The notes beneath the pieces were generated by a model. The model was given only the letters and a program-made list of their open reading frames with translations, was not told the DNA's origin and did no database searches. Of a DNA stretch of 64,000 bases, positions 54,335 through 64,000 are shown one piece after another. This DNA is from Rhynchopus euleeides (taxonomy: Eukaryota; Euglenozoa; Diplonemea; Diplonemida; Diplonemidae). The position numbers and the translations under genes were made by a program. Position 1 is the stretch's first letter. Every line of letters starts with the position of its first letter. The stretch is from positions 1,612,001 to 1,676,000 of the forward strand of contig OY723302.1 of the NCBI GenBank assembly GCA_963210315.1. Reading direction: 5' to 3'.

Positions 54335-56783
54335 TTTGAGCCCATTTTGAGCCCTAAAATGGCTCATCGAAATATTTCTGCAAAAAATCCGGGCCAGAAT
54401 GCCAAAATCTGAAAAATCTGAGAAAATCTGGAAAATTCTGGAAAATCTGAGAAATCTGGAAAATTCTGAGAAATTCTGCGGGGGGGACCTTTTCGAATTT
54501 TTTTTGGGGGGGGGCCTATTTTGGTCATTTGGGCCCGTTTTCAAAGGAATTTATGAATTTTGAGCCCATTCGTTGCCCTAAAATGGGCCCGCGAATATCT
54601 AGCTCCTGAGGACCTGGGTACATGGCCAAATCAGCCAGAAATCTCAGGTTTTCGCATTGCAATTTGGGTTCGCGTGCTGGTATCGCAGACTGGCCCCGAG
54701 GGTCGGTTTTCGTCAGCTGAGTGAGGGTGTGATATGAGGGTTCTATCCAACAAGGATATCAAGGCGGCACTTCAAAGTCCTGCCAAGGACAGCGCCACGT
54801 GGGTGTGTGCTTCTGATGTACGTTATGTCATCATGCGAAACCCTCCCCAGCGTGTGCCAACATCCCTGACACGCTCACGAAAAGCATGACATGGCAGGTT
54901 TTCATTGAAGGGCAAATCCCCCCTTTTCTGGGTGAAAAGTGTTGTGCGTCGTTCAGTATCTTGCGCGAATCGCTTTCGACACCACCATTCAAACCACCGC
55001 AAAGGGGCAACCCATCTTCTGGAGTGTGATCTCTGGTGGCGGGGTGGGACGGGTGAGTGGGGTGTGACGGTGCAACGACAGTCGAACTTCTTCGAACGCA
55101 GAACACCCCACCAGCCTGCCGGGCGTGTGAAGTGTTCGCAAGGATCCGCACAGTGAAAAGTTTCCTGAGTTGGCTACGCCGAACTTACAAAATGGGAAGG
55201 TGTGAGTGTCGCTTGTTACGACTCACTGGCTGGACGAGTTCTCTTTTTGGGGGACAAAACCACACACAAGAAAGTTGTCACAAGGGGGTCTTCGCTGGTC
55301 GTTATTCTTCGTCAATCTTCGTCAGTTTTCACTATTTCAACAGCAAATACACCGAGGTGCACTGACGACCATCCCGTAGCGAAGACCCCCACAGTGAAAA
55401 AGATAGTTGGCAGCGCTTTGGGTGACATACACAATCTACCTTGCCTTGTAGTTATGACTGTGCGCACATTCACACCAAGCTTCATCAGCCAAACCACGTG
55501 AGGTTTGTTCATCCGGGTTTGGCGCACACACAACGCCTTGTCTTTTAAATGTGTTGCATTCAATGGCATTGAATGCAACACTCACATCATCGAGGCCAAG
55601 TGTTTCTCGTAGTATTTTTCCAGGGAAATCCCCCCAAAAAAGGATAAGGGCAGCAGTCCTTCGGGACGGGTGACTAGCGACACCCCCCTTAGCCAGCTAC
55701 TCACTTAAACAGAAGTCACAGTGATTATGGTGTACGGAATTCTTGAAGCGATGTCTAGACAAACTGTGTGATTTTTAACCACAGAGGCCGTTAATCCACA
55801 CATGCGGAGGGACTGCACTGAAGAGCTTCCCCCTCTGGTACGACAATGTACGCGTTAGGAAGCGAAACAACGTGTGTGGATGAATTGTGCCAACCTGCTG
55901 AGAAGAACGATGTTTACCAAACCTTGCTGTTTCCCACCCTTTTTAGGTGAGTTAGGGTGAGTATCTTGCTGAGGTGTGAGGACGAACTGCGTCTATACTC
56001 CGTGAGAACAACGCCTTTTAGGCAACACAGTGTCCGTCACGGCCTGGTCGTCTTGTACGTCAGGCTGGAGGTTGAAAATGGGTACAGTGGCTGAATCTTT
56101 CAAAACATTGACCACCTTTCGAGAATTTAGTTCTGCACCATGGATTCGAGGGACTGCGATGATTCGGAACCGAGGATGAAGACTACTGGGAAGGAACTGT
56201 GTGCTCTCTTGAAGCACTGGAATCGGTGAACTTGGACGGAACCTAAGCGCGACAGGTGAAGGGGCATCCCGAACAAAGGCATACAAAGTGGCTCTGGAGA
56301 CATTGTTGCATCTGCGACACCCTGTCTTACATCCCGCCTGGGCTCTGATCTTCACCTATAGCAATGACTAAATCCCTATCACGGGTACATGAAGCTTTTG
56401 TAGGTACATTTAAACTTGCGAACCTCTCAACGACCTGTTAATCGCCTTGTACCGAAATCTGACCCTGGGCTTCGGCCCTCACGGCATTCAGCGGGTGACC
56501 CGATGCCGGTGTGGATGGAGAAGTGCACAGTTCTGAAACAGTGTGTCGACGAATCCGAGGAATCCAATCAGAGTAGTCCCGAGATGAAGTGGTGCAAGAA
56601 CTCAAAAACTGTTTGCCTTTGGTCAAGGCCCCCTTTCCAAAAATTTGACCCGCGCAGTGGTGGCCAGTCCTGAGAACCAACAGTAGCATAAGCCTACGAC
56701 TGGTCCAGGACGAGGCCGACCCTGTACATAGCCTGTGTATGACTACCCTGTCATACCAGGCTGCTGCTAGTTGGCCACAAGCC
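54335..56783. repeat. Giant inverted repeat, right arm
   Basis: Inverted counterpart of 41615-45261. It lacks the hAT insertion and the 42298-42825 segment, but has its own extra sequence at about 55560-56060. Dispersed repeat K lies within both arms (55390-55545 here). Low-scoring open frames mirror those of the left arm; no gene is called. Confidence 0.8.
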
Positions 56784-56853
56784 AGCCTCCCCCCAAACCA
56801 CATCGCGGTTGGTCCGCTTCGGAATAGCTCCCCAAGGCCAAACCCAAGCCACA

Positions 56854-58179
56854 GGGGGCCTTCGCTCTGGAGTGAGAAAAGTGAGAAAAAGTGAGCCCAA
56901 AAATGGAAAAAATGGCAAAAAAAAAGAGTGTGGGGAGTTGGGTCCAGTTTAGCAAAGTTGTCATATGTTTCGGGTGTTTTCTGAATGGGGACGCATTCGA
57001 GACGCATTTGGGTCGGGGATGGCTTGCAGACAAATCCGTACGGGAAGTTGGTGTGGTGCTGTACAATGCACATGTCGGGCGGGCGTGTCCTGCACAGGGT
57101 GGGTGGCAGGGCTCTTCGCACACCTTCGAGGTCACCGAAAGGGCTGCCGCGGAGCGGGAGCGGATCACCGACGCGTTTGTTGACTTCTGGCACAGGAACG
57201 AGGGCGGCTGCCTGTCACGAAGTTGTCTGCCGGCCGTTCCTGTGGAACCTCAGCGGACACCGGCGGCGACTACGCCGGAAAGCTGGCGACAGGGCTGCAC
57301 GGGCTTACTTTGCTACCCGGGGGCGAACCGAGGGACTGCTACACTCCCTTCTCTGCTCACGGGTGTCTGCTGCATCTCGAGGCGAGAAGCTGCACGGGAA
57401 TGAAGGGTAAAGGGGGTGCGAACGAGACGGAGGAGCACAGCGCAGGGGCGCGGTAGAGATGTGTGTGACGAGGGCGCGGGTGTCAAAGCTGTGCTTCCTG
57501 AGTGGCGGAACTGGCGGAGGTCGGCAGCGTGAGGCGAGGGCGGGCCGGACGACGCTGCCGAAACCCCGGGATACCTCCCTCGAGGTGGTGACGGGCAACG
57601 GGACGGAAGCCTCAGTTGGTTGCAGCGGGAGGGACGGAGCACTGCGATCGCCGAAAAGCCACTGAGTGACTGCGATGGAGTGGGGGAGGAAGGCGACCTG
57701 GGGGCATGACACAGTGTGCTAGAAGCCTGGGGGGGCATGACACAGTGTGTTAGAACCCTGGGGGGGCATGACACAGTGTGTTCGAAGCCTGGGGGGGCAT
57801 GACACAGTGTGCTAGAAGCCTGGGGGGGCATGACACAGTGTGCTGGAAGCCTGGGGGGGCATGACACAGTGTGCTGGAAGCCTGGGGGGGCCTGACACAG
57901 TGTGCAAGGACCACGTGGGAGTATGTCACTTCGGAGCCAGTTTTGTGTGGAACCCAATTTTTTCACCTCTGCCAGAAATTTTTTTTCGAGATTTTTCGCA
58001 AATTTTGCATTGTCCCCAACACCCCTGTGTCACGGGACCTTCGCTCTGAGTCAGTGACACACAGTGACACAGAGCGAAGGCTTGGCGGCGTTTTTGCCGA
58101 TTTCGCCTAAGGTGAAAAAAACCGCCTGTGTGACACACTGACACAATTTGACACAGTTTTACACAGAGCGAAGGCCCCC
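56854..58179. mobile_element. TIR element O with GTGACACAG repeats
   Basis: A 15-bp perfect terminal inverted repeat, GGGGGCCTTCGCTCT, lies at 56854-56868 and 58165-58179. Subterminal copies of AGTGAGAAAAGTGAG (left) and GTGACACAGAGCGAAGG (right, 58030-58175) occur. It contains a 31-bp tandem array (57700-57909). The plus-strand frame 56891-57403 gives no family I recognise. The mini-element at 16652-16758 has related ends. Confidence 0.7.
57700..57909. repeat. 31-bp tandem repeat, about 7 copies
   Basis: Units of GGGGGGGCATGACACAGTGT plus GCTAGAAGCCT with small changes. Same period as satellite S2 but unrelated sequence. It lies inside element O. Confidence 0.85.
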
Positions 58180-59082
58180 ACAAGCTATTTCTCGGGGGGG
58201 TGGGTGGGCGTTGAGGGGGGGCGATCAGCCAGTTCAATACAATAAAGCCCCCCACCCAGCCACCCACCCACCCCCCGTTGGAAACCAAATGAAACACCTT
58301 CCCCTCACTGCTTCTCTTTTGCTTAGGTTGCCTCAGGTTGCCCTCGCATCCGCTCCCTTTCCCCCCCTCGCCTACCCGCTACCTCTTCGGCCTGCTGTAA
58401 CTCCGAGTTCTCGTGATGTGAGGGAGTTTACCGGGGCCCTGTCCGATACCAGGTGTGCCGTGCAAAATGCATCGAAAATTTGAACACGCACAGATTGGAG
58501 ATTCGTTGTTCCTGATGGGGGATGGGGCGGGGGGGGCGGCGTCCTGAGGAGGAGAATGATCTGGCGGTTTGGAGAGCCCCCCAGCCCCCCCCCCCCCCTC
58601 TTTCCCCTCACCCCACAGGGGCCACAAATGTTGCGAGAAAGGTGCTGGGTGACATTGCCTCCTTCCTTTGCAGATCGTCTCGCCACCCACCCACCCCACC
58701 CATCGGAGTGTTTAGCTAAGGGAATCGGCAGGAGTTTGGAGCCAAGGCGGTGACCGGGTGTGTCTCCGGTTTGATTTGTTGACTTCTACTTTCTTAGAAT
58801 CCACACACCTCTGAATTAGGTTACACTAACCCGCGCTCGCTTCGCCTCTCGCTTTTCGTTCTTCTTTTCCACCCCACCCACCCCAGGACACTGCAGATAC
58901 ACACGGAAAGGAGAGCGGCACACCCGCACACCCACACCCGCTCCCCACCGCCGCCGCCTCCTTGTGTTGTTGTTGTGGGGGGGGGGGGGGCTAACGTTGG
59001 GCCTCTTGTGCGACCCCTCCCTCCCCCCTCTCGCAACGCCCCCACTCGTTCTCCCCTGCTGCTCGGGTGTACCGCACGCGCA
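58180..59082. other. 5' flank of the 489-aa gene
   Basis: No gene seen. Contains C/G runs at 58192-58221, 58577-58592 and 58978-58990. Presumed promoter and leader region; no motif identified. Confidence 0.4.
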
Positions 59083-60552
59083 ATGGAGGAGCGAGGGTCG
59101 GGATCGGCGCTCATCGAGGAGATCGGATATGACGGTCTCCTGCCAGGGTTCTTCCACGCGCTGTGGCTGAAGGGCCGGGATAAGCACTGCAGCACGCTGG
59201 AGGGTGTGCGCATTCTGCACACTGTTGTGTACCGATTCACAAAGCCCACCGCTTGGTACTTCCTCAGCAAAGACGGGACTATCAAAAGGAAGGGGAAGAA
59301 GAATCTGAACAGCGCAACCATCTACGACGAGTTTATGAAGGCCGCGAAGCCTAATGTCCAGTCGGGCGTGGCTGCGGTGTTTGTGACCCCCAGCCAGGAG
59401 GGGCGCATCAACTGCAAATACATCAAGGCGGGTGACCTGCTCGCAACCCTCCAGGACTGCCCCTCGGTGACAGGGCTTCTGCAGGTCTACGCCGACCCGA
59501 AGCAGCACGACGGCAACAGCATGCGCAATTCGGTTTACAACGTCAACTGGACGGGGCACGCTTGCAATATCGAGTTCGTCACCAATCGGTTCGACATGAC
59601 GGACCCGGCAGTCCCGCTGGACCAACGCCTCGACCTCAGCAACGCGTTATCCCTCAACGCCGTGACAAACAGGACGCGCAGAATGCTGGTGGAGGCCTCG
59701 TCAGCGATTGCACGACATCTGACACGTCTCTACGCATGCAACGTGACACACCTCAACCTGCACTTCCGCAAGGACACGCAGAACCGCCTGTGGGTACTGC
59801 ACTGCTCAGGCATCAAGGTGCTGGAGCCCGGCAACACCCTCCGGGAGCTGAGCCTGCTTGACGCCAAGACGAAGAGCGGTCTCCTCCTGAAGACAAAGTG
59901 GACCGCGCGGCGCGACCACGCCGCGCCTGCGACCTGCCGGCTCTGCCTGAAGGAGAAGCCCGGGGGGGAGTGCAGCAGCGTCAAGCGCAGGGCGGCGCTG
60001 TTCTCCCTGCAGGTTCTGGAGCACTTCACAGACCCCGCCACCGCAAGGAAGTCCTTCAGCGACTCGCTCCTGCCGGGCGCCGCAGGGCTGCCGAAGTGCG
60101 TCAGGATGATAGACGGCGGGGCAGATGCCAGCGACTTCCGCACCCCCAGCGGGCGGGAAGAGTGGCTGGATGCGCGGGTGACGTGCTGCTTCGACTGCAT
60201 CAACAGCCTCGTCAACTACACCTCCGCGATACAGGTCGACGGGGATGGGAAGATAAGGCGCCCCTTCGGGGCGCACAGCCTGCCCGCCATGCCCAGCTCC
60301 GGCAAGCGCAGCCTGCGCAGCCTGAGGGGTGCAGCCGGCTCCCCCGACCCCCTCGGGGGTGCTGCGGCGGGTGGCGTCTCGCCCCCCTCGGCAGCGGGGC
60401 CGCCCCTCCGTGCGAACCCCATATCCCCCGATGCGACGAGCTACGGGCTGTCGGATGCTCCGGCATCCCTCTCAACAACACCTCCTCACTCAGAAGCGGC
60501 GCTCAGCGCGCGGAAGGGTTCGCTCGGAGGCCGGTCGCAGCTTGTCGTGTGA
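59083..60552 (+). CDS. Unassigned 489-aa protein with RLWxLHC core
   Basis: Start chosen at ATG 59083 because upstream codons are low-complexity Gly/Pro/Arg from the G/C run. No signal peptide or membrane helix seen. The first 300 residues form a mixed alpha/beta-like region with a distinctive LNLHFRKDTQNRLWVLHCSG segment (59752-59810). I associate a similar F-x2-D-x3-RLW-x-L-x-C pattern with uncharacterised proteins of oomycetes and other protists, from memory only. Two Cys pairs follow (CRLC near 59938, CCFDC near 60184) that could bind zinc. The last 120 residues are Ser/Pro/Gly-rich and probably disordered. Codon usage is GC-rich like the other host genes, so this is probably a real gene of unknown function. 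Confidence 0.7.
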   Translation: MEERGSGSALIEEIGYDGLLPGFFHALWLKGRDKHCSTLEGVRILHTVVYRFTKPTAWYFLSKDGTIKRKGKKNLNSATIYDEFMKAAKPNVQSGVAAVFVTPSQEGRINCKYIKAGDLLATLQDCPSVTGLLQVYADPKQHDGNSMRNSVYNVNWTGHACNIEFVTNRFDMTDPAVPLDQRLDLSNALSLNAVTNRTRRMLVEASSAIARHLTRLYACNVTHLNLHFRKDTQNRLWVLHCSGIKVLEPGNTLRELSLLDAKTKSGLLLKTKWTARRDHAAPATCRLCLKEKPGGECSSVKRRAALFSLQVLEHFTDPATARKSFSDSLLPGAAGLPKCVRMIDGGADASDFRTPSGREEWLDARVTCCFDCINSLVNYTSAIQVDGDGKIRRPFGAHSLPAMPSSGKRSLRSLRGAAGSPDPLGGAAAGGVSPPSAAGPPLRANPISPDATSYGLSDAPASLSTTPPHSEAALSARKGSLGGRSQLVV

Positions 60553-61688
60553 TGGGTGTGTGGGGTGGTTCGGAAGGGGGGGGGGGGGTGAGAGACTGCT
60601 TGATTGGTTTGCGCAAATAAACACATTCCGTACGCCAGCTCCTTTTTGTTTTGTTAGTTCGGCGTAGCCAACTGGGGGAAACTTTCTGTGTCTTTAGCTG
60701 GATCGTGCGTCCCCACTCACACCACTTCATGAGTGGTGTACACAAAGAGTGGGGTCTGCGTTCCAACAAAACAACTTTCGGCAGTAATTGGTTTGTTGTC
60801 TCGTTTTGCTGTCACTTTACGATCCAGTGGGGGCACAGATAGTTTTTGTTAGTTCGGCGTCGCCAACTGGGGGAAGCTTTCTGTGCCTTTCTAGCTGGGT
60901 CATGCGACCCCACCTCACACCACTTCATCAAGACCGGGGAGTGGTGTTTGCATGTGACACACACACACACACAGAGTGGGGGGAAGGGGGGTCTACGTTC
61001 CAACAAAACAAAACAAAACAAAACAAAACAGCAGCAGCAACAGCAAAACCCCCACACCCACCACACCCGTTGGGCTTCCCTTCCGGGAAGCCAAAAAATG
61101 GGTGCGGGGGGTGGGGGAAGGGGGGGTCGAAAATTGCTCGACGAGGAGGGGGGGAAGCACAAAGCACAGGTGGGGTACCTCATCCCCATCACCACCCCCG
61201 ACCCCACCCCGCCATCAATTCTTGGCAGCGATCTGTCGGCCTGTGTTTGTGAGAGGTCCTAAATGATTATTTTTTCACACACAACAAGAAGCTTGTCACA
61301 GTGAAAAAGATAGTTGGCAGCGCTTTGGGTGACAAACATACACCTTGCCTTGTTGCTATGACTGTGCGCACATCAACCGTCATCAGGCAAAACACGTGAG
61401 GTTTGTTCACCCGGGTTTGGCGCACAAACAGCGCCTTATCTTTTTGCCCCCACTGCCGGCGGGAAAAGGTCTGGGCAGCACACTGCAACCCAAACACACA
61501 GGATGAACGGGCGTGCATCCTAGATACACACACCTCTCCCCCCCCACTTGAGACGCAGTGGGAGATCAACAGATTAGTATCAAAAGCATCAGCAGGTTTT
61601 CGCTGCTCGGTGTTCCCTCCCTGGAGGATTCTCCACTGTGACGTTAGATTGGCATTAGCATCGCACGCGCAGCCACTCTCCTGCAGCA
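60553..61688. other. Intergenic with dispersed repeats
   Basis: TTAGTTCGGCGTAGCCAACT occurs at about 60655 and, with one change, at 60849; it is also found in the arms of the giant inverted repeat (43288, 55170). Dispersed repeat K is at 61297-61445 (CACAGTGAAAAAGATAGTTG ... TTTGGCGCACAAACAG). An AAAAC pentamer run lies at 61002-61032. No gene seen. Confidence 0.5.
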
Positions 61689-62215
61689 ATGATGTCCGCA
61701 GCACCGGAGCTGACTGCAGATGGGTTTCGCAGAGCCTTGGAGACCATGCAGGCTGATCTCGCCAGTGTAGGGGCAGGGAGGTATGCTTGACACGGTGAGG
61801 GGTGGTCCTTTATGCCCACGACAGGCTGTGGGGGGAAGGGGAAGCGGAGTGGGTGTGGGGTGTGGTGTGTCCCCCTCCCAGTAGCATGGGTATCATAGGA
61901 GAGAGGCGCCGCGATGCGCGACCCGCAAAGGCCCCATCCCGCCGTGGAGCGTTGTTGTGTGGTCTCGTTGGTTTAGCCTTGGTGGTGTGTCCAGTCGGTT
62001 CTCCGCACACCACGCACCCTTACAGCGAGGAGGCTTCGGGCGGGGAGGTGACAGCAGACGTTGCATGTGACGTGTGGCAGCGTCTGGAGCAGAAGGTGCA
62101 GCAACGCATGCATGAGCTGCTGATGGGTGATCCCAACAGGCCGCCTGTGCCGACACCTGGTGTTGCGAGCAGACGAGCAGCGACGCCAACGCGTGCAGCG
62201 CAGGCGGGGCGCTGA
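61689..62215 (+). CDS. Small two-exon single-pass membrane protein, 141 aa
   Basis: Exon 1 is 61689-61780 (tandem ATG ATG), the intron 61781-61881 (GTATGC...CCCAG, 101 nt, phase 2), exon 2 61882-62215 ending TGA. The product starts MMSAAPELTADGFRRALETM, has one hydrophobic helix (ALLCGLVGLALVVCPVG) after a basic stretch (RRRDARPAKAPSRRG, positive-inside), then a charged helix (DVWQRLEQKVQQRMHELL) and a Pro/Arg-rich end. The gene model depends on the inferred intron; the donor matches the GTATG consensus of the other genes here. No family recognised. It lies 354 bp upstream of the lipoxygenase gene on the same strand. Confidence 0.6.
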
Positions 62216-62568
62216 ATGGAAGGCGGTGGGGGGTGGGGGCAGGGAAGAACAGCGGCAGCCCCGTGTTGTCTGCTTGTGTGTGTGCCTCTTCTTCAGAGGC
62301 AACTTTCTTTAGAGCTGTTAGATATTGACCACGCCTGGGTCCGGGTGTGTCGGCGAAGTTCCCTTTCGCCTCTTCCTGCTTCCCTGCAGACTTGTATGAC
62401 GCACGGTGTCCGTACGTTGCAGGGTGCAGATGGTGCAGCACTGCAACGCGTGCCTTAAGTGGGTGGCCTGGCGCTTCGGCGTGATATCTTTGGTTCGCCT
62501 TGCTGGTGTTTGACTCCGCATTTCTACACCCACATGCACCCTGCCAGATACGTGTTTAGTTTGGAACA
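62216..62568. other. Spacer before lipoxygenase gene
   Basis: Probably the 3' end of the small membrane-protein transcript and the lipoxygenase leader. No gene or recognisable signal seen. Confidence 0.4.
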
Positions 62569-64000
62569 ATGCGCAGTGCGGTGATCTTTGCAGCGGCGGT
62601 GTTGGTGCCGCAACTCGCAGCGGCGGACGGAGACTTCTCGTTTTCGTCGTCGATGTACCAGGGCTACTTCGATGATCTGCGGAAGGTGCTGTCGGACCCC
62701 AACTTCCTGTCGGATGTGAATGAGAAGCTGCGCTTCGACGAGTTCACGCGTACACTGTCCCTGCAGAACCAGTACAACTATGCCATCTGGCCCACGCTGT
62801 CGTCGCTGTACGTGGCACCGCCCAGCATTGCAAGCCCGCTGCCTTCAGCGACTGTGGGTCTGGCAGAGGACAAGGTGGTGCCCACGCTGGACGAGACGTG
62901 GCCTGCTGCCACGCAGGAGCAGGCCAACGAGAGCATTGCCTTCTCCGCTTCTCAGCCCTTCCCGCACACCGCGTGGCACACAGGGTCGTGGTACGACGGT
63001 GAGGACAAGAAGGCCTCCATCGACGCGCTGATTGGGACTGGGACGAACCCGCTGCGCACGCTCGTGCCGTGGGGCCAGGAGAAGTACACCGACCAGGGCT
63101 TTGAGGACTACGTGTTCAAGGGCATCGGGCAGCACCGTGTGGTCAAGGTGCGCGCAAACGACGCGAATGCACAGGGCGCGACGTACGCTGTGTACCTGAG
63201 CTTCATGGAGCAGTTCGAGGTGCGTCTGGGCTTCGCACGCCACGGTGCTGATGCCTACTTCAACGCTGACGGGCAGGTGACGCACATCCGGCGCCTGGGC
63301 AAGACGTACTACCCCTCGGCACCCGGGTGGGAGAAGTACACCTCCACCAAGCTGTCAGACGACGAGTGCAGCGAGCTCAGCGGGTGGCACTACTGCCCGA
63401 GCGAGGGCAGCTGTGTCTGCAAGGTCCCTGCCAAGGTTGGGTTCAAGTCCGCGAAGTTTGCTTTCCTGTCGACGCTGAGCGCCGTCATCACCTTCGTGGA
63501 CCACCTGTACTGGGGGCACCTGAGCGTGGCCAACGGGATTGTGACGTCGAACGTGCAGACGCTTGCAGTGGACCACCCGCTGCGTGTGCTGATGCACCCC
63601 TTCACCTTCCGCACAGCAGAGATCAACTGGCGTGCTGCCTTCTCGCTGATTGGCGAGTTCCAGCTGGTGCACAGGTCGTCGTCCTTCAGCGCAGACGGCC
63701 TGAAGGCGCTGTTCAAGTTTGCGGCGACTGCGGAGGCAGGTCTGGACTACAAGACTGTGCCGCAGCGCTTTGCGGCACAGGGCTTCACGAGCGAGGACAA
63801 GGTGAAGCTGCCGCTGCACGAGGACGGGAGTGACTTCTACGGGGTGGTGCGTGACTACGTGCACAGCTACCTGTCTGCGCACTACAACTACGCATCGAAC
63901 ACGTGCGGGTCTGACGCAGGTGTGCAGGCGTGGATGCAGCATGCCAGCACTCTTGTGCCGCGCCAGGACCTGCCTGTGGGTGATGCGCTGACGTGCGAGG
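62569..64000 (+). CDS. Secreted lipoxygenase, 3' partial
   Basis: ATG 62569 opens a frame that stays open to the window end (477 codons seen). A signal peptide is likely (AVIFAAAVLVPQLAAA). Lipoxygenases insert O2 into polyunsaturated fatty acids using non-haem iron. The iron-ligand helix reads VDHLYWGHLSVAN (H312 and H317, H-x4-H), followed by HPLRVLMHPFTFRTAEIN, the counterpart of the conserved HP-x4-L-x-PH...T-x-EIN segment. The second ligand helix and the C-terminal Ile lie beyond the window. There are only about 310 residues before the first ligand and no PLAT-like start, so it resembles compact bacterial or protist forms. A Cys-rich insert (CSELSGWHYCPSEGSCVC, 63369-63422) is unusual. 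No intron seen in this part. Confidence 0.85.
   Translation, partial: MRSAVIFAAAVLVPQLAAADGDFSFSSSMYQGYFDDLRKVLSDPNFLSDVNEKLRFDEFTRTLSLQNQYNYAIWPTLSSLYVAPPSIASPLPSATVGLAEDKVVPTLDETWPAATQEQANESIAFSASQPFPHTAWHTGSWYDGEDKKASIDALIGTGTNPLRTLVPWGQEKYTDQGFEDYVFKGIGQHRVVKVRANDANAQGATYAVYLSFMEQFEVRLGFARHGADAYFNADGQVTHIRRLGKTYYPSAPGWEKYTSTKLSDDECSELSGWHYCPSEGSCVCKVPAKVGFKSAKFAFLSTLSAVITFVDHLYWGHLSVANGIVTSNVQTLAVDHPLRVLMHPFTFRTAEINWRAAFSLIGEFQLVHRSSSFSADGLKALFKFAATAEAGLDYKTVPQRFAAQGFTSEDKVKLPLHEDGSDFYGVVRDYVHSYLSAHYNYASNTCGSDAGVQAWMQHASTLVPRQDLPVGDALTCE

Noticed and set aside
1..64000. tRNA, rRNA or spliced-leader RNA genes
   Set aside because: I looked for B-box-like GGTTCGAATCC strings, conserved rRNA segments and spliced-leader-like sequences and saw none. 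A covariance search would be decisive.

Overview
This window is nuclear DNA from a protist-like eukaryote. Exons are GC-rich. Every intron I could place is GT-AG and begins with GTATG. Stop codons are standard (TAA, TAG and TGA all end plausible genes). Genes sit far apart in a dense nest of transposable elements, palindromes, satellites and long poly-C/poly-G runs. Its proteins include a cyclic-nucleotide-gated (CNG)-like channel, a tubulin-tyrosine-ligase-like enzyme, a secreted lipoxygenase and a receptor-like protein of DEC-type EGF modules on a TPLPPG stalk. Together they suggest a free-living flagellate or alga; the EGF/stalk style recalls diplonemid or alveolate surface proteins. I cannot place the lineage.

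Layout. 1-2341: a CNG-like channel paralogue, cut by the window edge and carrying an in-frame TAG. 2.7-6.7 kb: a nest of a MITE, a long-inverted-repeat element and a broken hAT transposon. 6.7-10.3 kb: a palindromic satellite of about 3.6 kb. 10.4-14.2 kb: one 1263-codon ORF that fuses a ubiquitin-specific protease (USP), a BED-like zinc finger and a hAT transposase. 14.8-16.5 kb: another TIR element. 17.6-20.1 kb: the intact channel, 99.9% identical to the first copy over 1.9 kb and then abruptly different. 21-25 kb: two TIR elements with transposase relics. 26.1-27.1 kb: a two-exon TTL-like gene. 27.7-31.2 kb: three more elements. 32.3-39.2 kb: a seven-exon gene for a 15-module EGF-like membrane protein with a transposon in intron 1. 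41.6-56.8 kb: a giant inverted repeat whose loop holds a 31-bp satellite, a PIF/Harbinger-type transposase gene, a foldback palindrome and a 2-kb TIR element. 56.9-58.2 kb: another TIR element. 59.1-60.6 kb: an unassigned 489-aa gene. 61.7-62.2 kb: a small spliced membrane protein. 62.6 kb to the end: a secreted lipoxygenase that runs off the window.

Themes. The host genes look independent and do not form a pathway. The mobile DNA follows recurring rules: short palindromic motifs, different in each element, are repeated inside the ends; some elements sit at TA or CTAG next to poly-C; and two transposase genes each lie directly downstream of a kilobase-scale satellite. The most unusual object is the USP/zinc-finger/hAT fusion, whose protease triad and DDE triad both look complete and whose C-terminus resembles a PCNA-interacting (PIP) motif. 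All assignments come from reading motifs by eye; no database search was possible.
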